In this document: positions 11,790 through 23,699 of the stretch, piece after piece
Layout: each line of letters starts with the position of its first letter
Numbering within the stretch: position 1 is the stretch's first letter
Source of the DNA: Campylorhamphus procurvoides
Lineage: Eukaryota; Chordata; Aves; Passeriformes; Dendrocolaptidae
Length of the DNA: 64,000 nt
Assembly: GCA_013396655.1 (NCBI GenBank)
Contig: WBMV01004160.1
Span: 664,746 to 728,745 of the forward strand
Reading direction: 5' to 3'
Program-made: the position numbers and the translations under genes
Notes under the pieces: model-generated
Told to the model about the DNA's origin: nothing
The model's database searches: none
The model's input: only the letters and a program-made list of their open reading frames with translations

Positions 11790-14510
11790 GAAAAATATTG
11801 AAAAATTTTTTATTTCCATTGATTTCTTTTCAACAAACAAGATATGAAGGAAGCTTTTCTCTTGCATTTTAGATCCTACTATTTAGTTCTGTTAGTTTTC
11901 TACTACTGCAAAATTTGAGTGAGGAATGCTCAATGTTTTTAATTTTTTTCTGAAATTTAAAATATATTTTAAAGTAATAATATGTATAATATGTTTTTAT
12001 GTATTTGGAAAATGCATTTTTTCCCCTTAACCTAGTTTCCTAGTGAAAATAGTTGATCAACTCTATTTAAACAATTCATTGTCTGAACTACTGAAAGATG
12101 TTCCTCTAAAACTGAAATTCTTTAGTGTTTGGTTACAGAAATTAAGCTGAAACAGATTGGCCGTGCTAAAACACTATAGTCTGTTGATTTATATCACAAA
12201 TTGTCCTAGTATTTTATTATTATTTTGATGTATCTTGTTGATTAAATTCTTTATATGCCTTCAAATGTTTGGTTTTTTTTCACCTCTTCTGGGAGGTAAA
12301 ATACACATTACTGTGTACTTTTCTAAAATGCATAGTACTTGTCATATGTATTTATAGGCTCAATGAGTTAGCAATAGCAATATTATAGATGTATTTTCTA
12401 CAGGGGGTGGTTTCACAGGTATTTAAAAATATGCCTTATGACTGTCTTCTAAAATGTGGCAAAACTTTGAAATCATATTAACATCATATACTGAGATAGC
12501 CCAAGTATACATTGACATTCCCCTTCATGAAGTATGTATGAGGTCTAGTTATAGATGCTCAGTTTTCCTTTTCAGAGTATGTTTCCATTCTAGTGTAAAT
12601 ATAGAATTTAAAATTATGTAAAAGAAATTGAAAAAAAACCTCACTGATATTTCTCAGCCTTGAAGTGTGATGTTTTAGAGATGTCAGATTTCACATTCTG
12701 TGTGTACTCATATTTTGTCTTTAGAATTTTCAACACGTGGCTAAATAAACGTGAAGAGCATTTGCAAGGCTGTCTTGTACAAAAACATCTGGCTAAACTC
12801 TATTTTGCATGAGAATACCCAGAGAAAAACTCTGTTCCCCTGATATATCAATAAAATAGGACTGATTTCACTGGAAATTTCATGTACATTCAGGAAAAAA
12901 AAAAATCAAGAATGAAGACTTGCTTTGCAGAACCAAGTTGCCCCAAGAAAATGCCACAAATCCAAAGAATGCTCCAGAGTGCTACATTTTATACAGTAAT
13001 CTCTAATTTAGCAGACAGATGTGAAAAAGCACATGTAACCAGGGAACTCCCTAATAACAATACAGGGGGATGGAAAAGAGTTCACATATTACAAGTAAGG
13101 CCTGTATTCATTTGTGGTCAAAAATTAAACACTATATTCAAGAAAATAAATGCACATCATTAATTAGATAAACTTAATAAAGGTTAAGCCCTTCCTCAAT
13201 GGTAAAAAATTAGTCATAAGTAATATTATCATTATCAAGCATTAGAATGACCTGATGTTAAAAACAGTTTTCACTTGACCTTTTATTTTCTATTTCTTGC
13301 AAGGAGCATGTGCTATACTGTGGGTTCACTAAATACGTTCCTGGACTGCCCCACTCTGCTAACAGAAGCTTGCTGCTGCTGCTGCTTCTGCAAAGGGTGG
13401 CAGCTAGGATGGAAAAAATCATCCTAGTTCCCAAGCCCACAGCTGTCCACTGGTTCCTCTGATGTGACTTTCAGTGGGCTGAGAAAAGATTAAATGACAA
13501 AGTAACCCACAGTGTTGGGAACAAGGACCAGAAGTTCAGAATTCCTCTTTTCCAAGGAAGTGATGGCCTGAGTGACTGGCAGAGATTAGTAGTCATTGCA
13601 CAGAAACCTCAGTGCAATGCAGGGATGTACATTCCCTGGAAATTCCTTAAAATCCTGGGATATAATTGCTTGTGTTACACGTAAATTGTAAATGAGGAAG
13701 TTTCAACTTCCCTGGAGATATGGAAAAGTGACAAGTGTCAGGTCATTCCTGACAGATTCAGATATATCAGTGCTAGAGAAAATGTTTCAGCGTCCCGGAT
13801 TTGCTCAGCTAAAACTACAGTCAAAACAGAAATGAAAATGCATAGTTACCATGATGACAGTAGAGTTATTTAGTCCCTAAAACTGTCTTTCTTTGAATTA
13901 AAAATGCTTTCTGAAAAATAAAAAGTCCTAACATTTTTTCAACATTTTTGTTTAAAGAAATAACAGCATTGAAAGAATATGACATTCTTTTAATCTGGCT
14001 TTTCATTTGTTAATTTTTGTTTCATTAATTGTGTGATATGTGGCAGATTCTTAGTCTTTCACTATACTGTACCTTTTCTTAGAAACACACACTTCAATAG
14101 GCTACATACTCCTTCTGGCTTGTATAACATGCCAAGTCAGCTCCTAAAGCAGAAGAATGAAGATTTTCTTAAGAGTGTGGAGTGCTAGGCTCATGCCAGC
14201 TGTGACTTCTGGCTAAAGCTGATTAACTTCCGAATTTCTACTATGTTAATTCTTGTCGTCCTATCAAAATCCAATTTTCAAGAGGATGCCAAGTCCTTGA
14301 TGAGCACAGTCTTACAGTATATACTTACCAGTGGGTTCGAAGTAGACTAGGCTCATATGGGAATAATCAATCACAGTTTACATTTAGGCCATTCAGCATA
14401 TTTAACACACACTTACACAAACAATGTATAAAAAGATATATAGTATTAAAACATTGTTTTGACACAATTCAAGAGAATACAGATTCAAAGTATTGTAGGT
14501 CATTTGGACA
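11790..14510. other. Non-coding stretch, no gene supported
   Basis: Very AT-rich DNA, with long A/T strings around 11800-12700. Short open frames at 12882-13163 (plus) and 13258-13440 (minus) have no supporting features. The second contains a short CTG/CAG run (13373-13386) that accounts for its serine string. Confidence 0.6.
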
Positions 14511-14513
14511 CAT

Positions 14514-14543
14514 ATTTCTTCCATTAATTTTAATGGAAGAAAT
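14514..14543. repeat. 30-bp perfect inverted repeat (14-bp arms, 2-nt loop)
   Basis: atttcttccattaa, then tt, then ttaatggaagaaat, an exact reverse complement. It stands in unique DNA about 200 bp before a CR1 tail. It can form a cruciform. The core contains TTAATGGAA-type sequence but no known site is claimed. Confidence 0.9.
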
Positions 14544-14737
14544 GGACCAGGTTCATACTTGGCTTGCAGTGACACAATTTCACAGAAGTCAGTTGAACAA
14601 TACTGATTTACATTTGCTAAGAGTAAGGGTGTAAATCTCCCAAGGAAGAATCAGTTCATGAATCAAAATGATATGGTGTTGGAAAAATTGAAAAGTACTT
14701 TCCTTTGGTGAACACATATTAATTAAAACTCAGAATT

Positions 14738-14880
14738 AAATATAGAATTATAGAACAAATAATTGTTTAAAAAAAAAAAAAAGACTCAAAAGACCATCCA
14801 GTCTAATTCTTGCTAAAAATAGGACCCACTGTAAATGCCTTCTACAGGGTTGAGTTATACTGGACAGCATGCTATTCCTG
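14738..14880 (-). mobile_element. Degraded CR1 LINE 3' tail
   Basis: The left edge 'atatagaattatagaac' matches the antisense of the CR1 3' octamer repeat. After an A-run (14769-14782), 'gactcaaaagaccatccag' followed by 'tctaattcttgc' matches the antisense CR1 tail 'gacctc-aagatcatccagtccaac'. The homology fades toward 14880. It is 5'-truncated, as usual for CR1, and more diverged than the copy near 51.8 kb. Confidence 0.55.
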
Positions 14881-15687
14881 TGTAGCTACAGACAACCCTT
14901 TAAAAAATTAAACGGGCCCTGGGCATTGATGATGTATTAGACAATTCACATGTTCAGAAAGGATCATTTTGAGCACGATAGGTTCAGCATCAGTGAAAGG
15001 ACACAAGAATAACTGAAGTGGTGACCTCCATGCCCCACTTGTCAGTTTTAATAAGTGGTCACTCTTACATATTTTCTGTTTTGTGCACAGTGAATATCTA
15101 AGGACATCCTGTGCTGAAGGTTTCTAAAATGTCTAATGTGTGAAACTGCTGGTTTGCTGGAGTTTTTAAATATATTTTGTTGTTGTGCTTCCAGTACCAG
15201 TGAAGGGATAATCTTTCTGGAATATTCAGTCTGATTAAATTAAGTAAATGCTGACTTTTTACCAAATAAAATATAAATATAAAACTGTGTGTAGGCTAAT
15301 CTGGGGACAAGAAGTATTAATTAATTGGCTTGTGCTTATAGTCTGGTATTTTTTTATATTTAAATAAAACATCACAGCATAGTTGGAACTTCATCTCTTT
15401 AGTTAAGTGGAAAATAGCATATGCTTTAACAAACAGACTCTTTTTTTAACTCTGCAAGTAAGAATTTGTAGACAACGCAGTAAGATATTCTGCCTGTTAA
15501 TAATAAGTTGAAAAGCTTTCCAATCTGTATAATAAGGGGGACAAAGACCTAAAAAAAAAATACAAAACAAAATCAAAAACTGCAGGGTGCCTCAAAAAGA
15601 GTTGTCCAATTTACAGCTGCAATCCTTTTATTTCCCTTTTCCCTCCTACACCAGAACTGTGTGTTCTGGTGGTGTGCAGTGGTTGCC

Positions 15688-15750
15688 TTGTATAGTGGTT
15701 AGAGCAATGTATTTCTCTCTTTCAGAGGACCTTTGTTTTCTTCTGCATTG
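15688..15750 (+). mobile_element. Possible MIR-type SINE, tRNA-derived 5' part
   Basis: 'ttgtatagtggttagagca' followed by '...gaggacctttgtt...ttctgcattg' resembles the tRNA-derived head of MIR-like SINEs (gtatagtggttaagagca ... gcctgggttcgaatcc-cggctctg). The A-box-like part is well kept. The B-box is lost, so this is not a functional tRNA gene. Confidence 0.45.
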
Positions 15751-15799
15751 TAAAGAAGACCCCTTTGGAGAAAAGGGCATTGAAAGGTGATGAATTTGG

Positions 15800-18700
15800 C
15801 ACGGAAAAGGCATCACAGAGGAAAGTAGCGATATTGGGATACTGCTAGAACACTCATTAATGTTATCTCATTATAACTGCTCAAGATATTCCACATGCAC
15901 CCAGCCTTGCAACCATTTCCTGGACTATTTGCTTTTAACACCTTGCTCCTTTCTGTGTGTGCCTCCAACACTCCCATTTTTTATCTCATCAACCATGAAC
16001 TCCTCACCTTTGCCTTCAACAGCCCACTCCTGCTAGCTCACAAGGACTAGCAAAACGTTGCCCACATGTTAAATTCACAAACATTTTCATATTTGAAGAC
16101 CCTGACAGTGTCTAGGCAGCCAGTGCCCTGAGCCAAACATGCAGCTCTGCATTGTCTTGCAGTTCCTTTGTGCTTCCTCTGGCTGCAATGGACCTGCAAG
16201 TTGTGTCTGTCTCATACTTAAAAATTGTGAGTTATGTAATGAAGGATTTTCTTTCTTCTGAGTCTTTTCAGAGCATGTAGTACAGCTGGGTCAGCGATCA
16301 CTGCTAGTGCAATAGTAACATACAAGCAAGGGGTATTGGACAAATATTTGCTCTCAATAAGCTAACAAAAGTAATAGTTTTTTTGCTACCCTCTTTGGGA
16401 AAAATAATGGAAAGCTCTTAAGACAATAAGACTCACTTTGAATATTTGCTAAGAGAATTTTAAAGAACTGATAGGGTTGTCATTTATTTGCTAACATTCC
16501 CCTGAAACAAAAATTAGTGCATGTTATCAACATTTTGATGAAACCAGCCAATTGCTGATTTATTGGTTTGCCTAGCTTTTAGTGGATTTTTGTATGGAAA
16601 TGCTTAAAAATGGAAGAATATTTTCAGAAATATTGTCTACAAAGCCTTTAGTAAAGCATTATGTCATCTATGAGAATGTGTAGTATACTCAGTGGTTTAT
16701 TTCTTCCCATTTAAATAACACTTGCTGAATTCTGAAGGACTATCATCTGACATATAGCATTTCTTTTCTAGTCCTTAAATACATGCACATTCACACACAA
16801 AATCACACTGAACAAGACAGAGGTATTAACATTTGTTTGCAGGTCAAACTAAAACATTATCAAGGACACTGTGTTCTCTTTGACCTGCTAACACTTAAGC
16901 AAGCTGCAACAGCCCTGTATAATTCAGATTGTAATATGTTTTACTTAACCTTTGTTAACTAACACATGAAGGAACAGCTTTTCCTTTTAGTGAGGACAAA
17001 GCATGGTATTTCGAAAGGGCTTATGTGAGTTGAGAGTACAGCTCTGTACACAGTTAAATCCTACATTTGACTGCTGAAGCCATTCTTTTCCCTTTCCACC
17101 CAAAATCCACAAGGAAACAACAGAATAGAAAAAAAAATGGCTGAAATGAAAATACTTTGAATTATTTTCCATACCAAAGCCAAAAAATGAAGACATCTTC
17201 TCCCACTGGTACATGATGTTCCCTTGTAGACAAAATGAATAGTCTAAAGGCATTTGTCAGGAAAGACCAAGGAAAGGAAGGACTAGGTTCATAAATGTGT
17301 TGCAAGATAAGCTGCACTGGTTTATCCACTCATTTAGTCACTGGAGCACATTTTATAATCTCCAAACTACAGTACTTTCCTCTGCTTCTGGGATTTGAGG
17401 TCAGACTTTTTTGACAGTCCTCAGCAGAGTGTGTCTTTATAAGAGTTCTGTACTACTCCAGGCTACTTCTTAGAGTATTTGGAGGCACAGGTAAACATCC
17501 TCCCCACCACACTGGAGTGTAACGCCTCTCCTGGTTCTTTTTCAGGGAGTCATTTAAGCACAAACTTTTTAGCAGTTTCTGTTGCAGGGATTGTAGGAGC
17601 CCTACCCTACAGCAACAATGTCATCCATTTGGAGGAAAAATTACGTCATTCAAACACACTGCCAAACTCAGGTCTCCCATCTGGATTCAGTATCCCAGTC
17701 ACCATTCTTATAATTTCTTCTAAGCTTTTTGAGCCTACTAAGCCTTTTCACTGTGGTTTGTGGTTGCACTTGACCTTTGTGTGGGAAACACAGGGTGGGG
17801 GAAGGAATTAGTCCTGCCAAATGCAGGCTGTAACAAAAATCAGTAAAAACAAAGCTACCTTCACCCTCACAGCATTGTTCCTCTATTTTCGAGAGCTTTT
17901 TTTTTTTTTTTTCCTGAAAGATTGAAGAATTCAGTGGCAGCTGTGAGTTATATGAATCTGTGGAAAGGATTTATGGAAAAGCAAAATTCCCTGAAAAGCT
18001 CGTACTAAGTATTTTGTTTCAGTAAACAGGATGACTCCCTGCAGGTAGAAAGCATTGTCTTGGTGAGTGTAGCAAATTTTGGGGAACGTGAGAGATGAAA
18101 AGCTATTATCACAGAACCCTGATGCACCTTATCTGCAGAATGGTCTGGGGAATGTTCTTCCATGCCTTCACTGCAGTCATCCACTGCATAGAGTGCAACA
18201 GTGGCTCTTAATTCAGTTCCAGAGTTTATTAGTTTTCCAACACCTTTCCTTCTGACACATGGAAGTAAATAAGTCTCCCCTTTTACACTGTATGAAATAC
18301 CCATGTGTAGAAAAATAAGTCTTCACAGGGTAAAATTTTGAAATGTAAAATGAAGTCTAGAGATGTTCAAATGATCTAACTTGCATGATCTAATGCCAGT
18401 AATCTACTTGAACAAATTTGTAAGAAATAAAAGCCCAAATTTCTTTTCAGTTTCAAACATAGCGGCAGTCCTGGATGGCTCATGGCACTGGGCAAGGGGA
18501 GTGTTGAAGATACAGTGCTTGGATCTTCAGATCTAGTCTTGGGCCATTCTGGGACCTCATACAAGTTTGCTGACTGGGACAATAATTTCAGAGATAACTG
18601 ATGACCTAGAGTTAGCTCAAAGCACTCCAACCTTGAGGCAAAATGATTTTCCAGAGTCAGTAAAACGGATTCTGCCAGGGAACACCTCAGAGGAGCAGTG

Positions 18701-21700
18701 AGATTTCTGGGGGAAGCCTTTGGACTGAAACACTAGGATTTTAGAAGGTAGACAAGAATGAGTGTGTAAGAGGAGATCCTACAGTTTACAGGGTCTCAGG
18801 AGGCTGTAGCCATGGCGTTCCTCTCTTCCCACTGCTCATTGCTTCCCTATCATTTTCTTTCTACATGCAGACAATCCACTGAAAAGATAATCAAAAATCA
18901 TTCCAGTGTGGCTCAGAACTGTGAAATAGCCTGAGAATCCACCATTTTCTGTTTATTTTCTTTTCCAGCACTAATCCCCAGGAGGGCTACAGCACAATCT
19001 CATTTTGTGATACAACCTATCAGTGGTTTGAAAGCAGGCAAAGTGAGGATGGAGGCAGAGGAAGGAGTTGTAAAAAATTAAGAGATTTCTCAAGACCCAC
19101 CCTTGGAGGCCATGGAAGATGTTAACATAAGGTCTTCTAGTGGCTAGGGCCAGTTCTGGAAGCAGATTAGCAAAAATAAAATAATCTTATACTAATAAAA
19201 ACTGAGAGAGCTTCTTTAACTCATCATGTTCCTGTTTTTAAAAGTGCTGGAATGAAAGGGTCACTAAATAAATACCTTCAGTTTTCTTATTTAAATAAAT
19301 GAATTATGAAACACATCAATACCAAATGGATACCTGTCATAGTACCCAAAAGCAGCATTTTTTTCTAAAGTACAGCCATTGGGGAATAAACATTATTGTT
19401 CTATATGTGAAGATTCAGGTGCACAGTGGGATTCAAACACTCTCTGCTACAACTATTGTTTCCTTTCTCAGAGTGTTCAGAACAATGGTGAGTGCATGGA
19501 TGGAGAAGGTTTCAATATCTGAAACACAGTTTGTACTCACTGAGTAAACAGTTTTCTTAGCATTTACTGTCTTTCCTTCCCAACTCCCCAGGTTTATTGA
19601 GGAAATAATTGGAAGAAACTAAGCGAAACAGGGAAGACTTAGAGAAGAAGACAGACCATCTAAAAATACAACTGCAGAGTAATCTTTCCAGGTAAGGGCT
19701 GAAATCACAGACAGACCTCTGATATTCAACACAGCCAGAATTTCCTAACTTGGCTTTCAGCCCTTCGTCATGATGACTTATCAAATAATATTAAAAAAAT
19801 TACTTAATTTGTTGGTTAGAGCTTCTGTATTTGCATGACATCAGCTGAGTCTCCACGATGCATTTGAAAGGGAGTACGATGGAAGTGGGAAAGTACATTT
19901 CTAATATTCCTACCTTCCACTTTTTCAAGTGCATGAATAAGCAGTTCTGATTTTAAGATGCGCACTGTGAATCACTGCTTTAATTCCTCAACAAATCTAG
20001 CCCAGGATAGGCAGGCTGAGCTCAAGCACTCCAGGAATACTATTAACAGTCCAATCCAACTGCTTCAGCCCTGGCCTTCCTGTTCCTCCTCTCTGTGCAG
20101 GGAAGGACCCAAAGTGGTGGGGTGCACATTTCCTATGCAGCTTCACCTGTCTTGTGTTTGGCACCAACAGCGGCAACAACTCCACTCAACCTAAGAGCTT
20201 CCCAATAGGAGCTGAAATTGCACACATCAATAACACTTTCCCATGAGAAGATACATAATGTTTTCCTTTAGGCAGGAGATCTCTATTATTGTATTAAACT
20301 TCAACTATTGCACAATTTTGATTATACTGTGTCTGTTTTAATCAACTGCTTTACTCTATGATATTGCTTAAGGAAAAAAAAAAAAAGAAGGAATATCATT
20401 TTCTCCTCAAATCTGTCATCAGGAGCACCAACTACCCTCTTACTAAACTTTTATTCAAAACACAAGTTTTGCCCATCTCAAAGGCTGTCATCTCTGAGAT
20501 ACATTGAACTAATTAGTAATTTAACAGGAGTAGAGGGAAAAAAGTTCACTTCAGGCACTTTAGTAGACAGAGACAAGGAACAAAGTTCCTTTATCTGTAT
20601 TAATACTTTAAAATATAGAATTAATGACCCGCAGCTAAAACAGTACCTGGAATGATTTTACAGAGTCAGTGCTTAATTTGAAAACATTCACAGACTAAAA
20701 GTATTTAATGAAACTAATTAGAAACCAAATTGCTTTTCTTTCAATGGAAGGAAAACAATATTAATAAATAAATAACCTTAATGTGTGTATTATAACAAAG
20801 CCAGTATCAGGCTTACCAGGATCCCAGAGAGAGGCTCAACCATAGCAGTCTCTTGTAGGACCAAAAATGTCAATGGCAAATTGGATATGAATGCAGTTAA
20901 AAGATTTAATTGCGTCATATTTATATGAGATTAATCTCAACTCTGTAGGAAGCAAATGGCTGTGTATAGATGTCCTTACCTTATAGATGGCTAGTAGAAA
21001 ACTAGTAGTCAGAATGGTATTTTTAATCTTGAGGGAGATTTTTATCACATAGTCATAATAAGACATTCTAGTCCTAATTGCTTGAAGTATAAACAGACAA
21101 AGCAAAATAGAAAATGAAGGAAAGAAAGATGTTTTCAGTGTCAAACTTTTCCATGTATTCTGGAGCAGGGCACCCCTCTGGCTCACAGACCTCTGCAACA
21201 CCTGTAATCCAGCTGTAAGGGATAATAACTGCATAAAGACGAAGCACTTAGAGAGTTTTTGTAAAAGTATCTAAATTCCTAAATGTGTTCTGTAAAACCT
21301 TAATGTCAATTGACTTGTCTCAAAAGAGACAGACACTTTTCAGAAGAAGAGGGGGTCCTCTGAGTCCCAGAAAATTGGTTTAATTACCTCAGCATTCTTC
21401 CTCATCAAGAGCTGTAAGGCAATAGAATAATTACATAATAACAATGCTTAATAACTCATCATTTGGACCATGCAAAGTAAACTGAAGAGTTGTAAACTGA
21501 CATTTGGAAAGGTGAACTGAATGGAAAGGAGATATTTTTTCAGTCACTTATTCTCTGAGCTGGAAAATTTGAATTCTAAACTAAAGATAAATGTAACCAC
21601 TGGCAACTATTATTTTTAAAATACCCTGAAAAAAGATGAATAAATGAGTTTTCTGCTGTCTAAGGACTAGTACTAAAATGTAATGGCATAATTTAAAAAC

Positions 21701-22950
21701 TTTCTGAAACAACTAAAGTCACATCTTATTTCAGTTTCTTAATTTTACTTGTAAATTTTCACTAACTTGCCATAAGTAAACTGCTTACAGCATACTATAA
21801 TCATTTGCCAGTCACAGTCAAATAAGTGAGATTTAAGGGTAGGCCATTTGCTTTGGATTTGAATCCAAATGACAGAATCATATGGATATAACACAGTTAA
21901 GTCTGTCCAGTTATGAAGGCCATTTAATGAGCTTCAGCGAGGCAGAAGGGAGTTGGCTCTACCTGTCTAAGCAGGGTTTTAATGTGCCATAAACCTAACA
22001 TAATAAATAATTTAAGTGCTGAAGTATTACAAAGCTAAGACTTTCCCATTGACTCAGTAATGTGGATTGTCACAGATGGAGACAGCCATTAGAAATCCAA
22101 CCAATAACAAAGTGAAAAAGAGTAGATCTCAATATTTGACTGCTAAATATTACAAATGTGCTGTCTCTCTTCATAGGAACATGTTACAGTTTGAGATAGT
22201 TGTAACTTGCACTTGACAGACATTTTTGTGACTCTGCCTGTAGGTCTGCTCTCCTGTGTCATGTTGCTTGAAGGCACGGTCCTGAGGAAGAGTGAGTGAA
22301 TGAATGAAGGAAGACAGGGAGCATCTCACAGAGTTGTATCAGAAATCATACACTGCCCTATTTTAAACAGAAAACCCAAATGATTTCTATCAGACACTAA
22401 ATTAACCCAGTGGGGATTTCTGACTGTTCCAGGCAGAAAACTACTTTACTCATAAGAATAATTGGATATTTGAGAGATCACCATGTTTCATACCATGAGT
22501 TGTAAATGCCGGCTTGTCCATAAAGGACTATCATGGGGTCTGCATGTCTTTACCAAGGCAATTATGCAGTTGGTAAAGTTCAGCAATGCCCTGAAACATA
22601 GCTTTAGGACAGATTCAAGGTCATAAACTAACAGAAGTTGGCCTTTTCACTGTCGAGCAGGAACCAAGTTGGGGCACTGCCCTAGGAGCTTTCTCTGTCA
22701 CTTATGACATGGACCAACTAAAAGGAAATGGAAATGATGCTAGAAATGGAGCAACACGTGGAGGTGAGGGCAGTAAGAGGACAAACCACCCTTAAGAAGG
22801 AAATGTGAAAATTACCCTTAGTTATGGTCCTCCAGGAATAAAGGGAGGACATGATTTTTTATATCTGCTAAATTTTCCAAGTTCTCTCTTCTCTTTGGTG
22901 ACAAAAATATTCAAAGACAAAACATTTTTCCACCACCATAAAAAGTTCAC
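15800..22950. other. Non-coding stretch, no gene supported
   Basis: About 7 kb of unique AT-rich DNA. Open frames (for example 17479-17811 plus, 18005-18304 minus, 20836-21234 minus) are isolated, without recognisable domains or convincing splice sites. It contains a T16 run at 17897-17912 and an A13 run at 20374-20386. No transposon family was recognised by eye. Confidence 0.6.
17897..17912. repeat. T16 homopolymer
   Basis: Sixteen consecutive T. On the minus strand this would be a poly(A) run, but there is no adjacent gene-like sequence to suggest a processed pseudogene. Confidence 0.85.
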
Positions 22951-22959
22951 AAGTTATGA

Positions 22960-23335
22960 GGTAATTGCATTAGCACGCTGAGAAAAGAGAAGAGAATGCA
23001 AGAAATCCTGATTGGCGTTTCCCTGTTTAAAAGGAATTATTTTCCAATACCTGAGCATGCCCAGAGGAGCTAGTCTCTGAGCAGCTGTGAAACAGAACCT
23101 TTTTACTTCAGGGTTAGTGCAGGGAGCTCATTAGCACAGCCTCAACCCTCAGCTAAACAGCCTTGTTTGCATATTGAAGCAATAGAATGTGAAGGTGTTA
23201 AAAAGGAAGAATTGCAGCCGCTACTCCTGACTGACATGTCTATCTGGGCTCTTGTGTTTACAAGAGAATAACGAAGCTGCCCCAAAGCCCCTACTGGGCC
23301 TGATTATTATGCAGAGGCTTCTTAGATTATGTATA
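22960..23335. promoter_or_regulatory. Possible conserved non-coding / enhancer-like block
   Basis: This block is less AT-biased than its flanks, has no low-complexity runs and packs several strings that look like homeodomain, POU or HMG-type sites. Examples are gtttgcatattgaa, ctcattagcaca, gcattagcac and gattattatgcag. No open frame or splice structure explains it. Conservation cannot be judged from one sequence, so this is only a suggestion. Confidence 0.2.
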
Positions 23336-23610
23336 ATTGATATCCATTTTCCCTCCAGCTAACCAATGGCAGCTCTCAGGAGTAATGCTCACTCTCCTGC
23401 ATCTTACCAAGCAAGCAAACACTGGAAATTGCTATCTTTTGCTAGGCTTAATAATTTTTAAAGACCAAAAATTGACATTTACATTTTTCAGAAGCACAGA
23501 TGACTGCACTCTTGGTGGGGTTTTCCTGCTAATAACAATCAACAGTGGAGATACTGTATTTAAGGGTGATGATGATCTGGGGCTATGTTTGTGTATCATT
23601 TCTATATATT

Positions 23611-23651
23611 TACACACACATTCAATGGACTGTGTATATAATGTGTGTGTA
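23611..23651. repeat. CA/TG inverted repeat
   Basis: tacacacacatt at 23611-23622 is the exact reverse complement of aatgtgtgtgta at 23640-23651, with a 17-nt spacer. It looks like two short CA/TG microsatellite seeds in opposite orientation and can fold as a hairpin. Confidence 0.8.
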
Positions 23652-23699
23652 TGTCCCAGTTTTCCCATACATTAAGGTAACAAAAAGCAAGAACAGGTC

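Noticed and set aside
15688..15710. tRNA A-box-like 'tatagtggttagagca'
   Set aside because: There is no cloverleaf, anticodon stem or intact B-box. It fits better as a SINE head.
17479..17520. 'gtaaacatcctcccc', which carries the miR-30 seed
   Set aside because: The rest of the mature sequence differs, and no complementary arm forms a precursor hairpin nearby.
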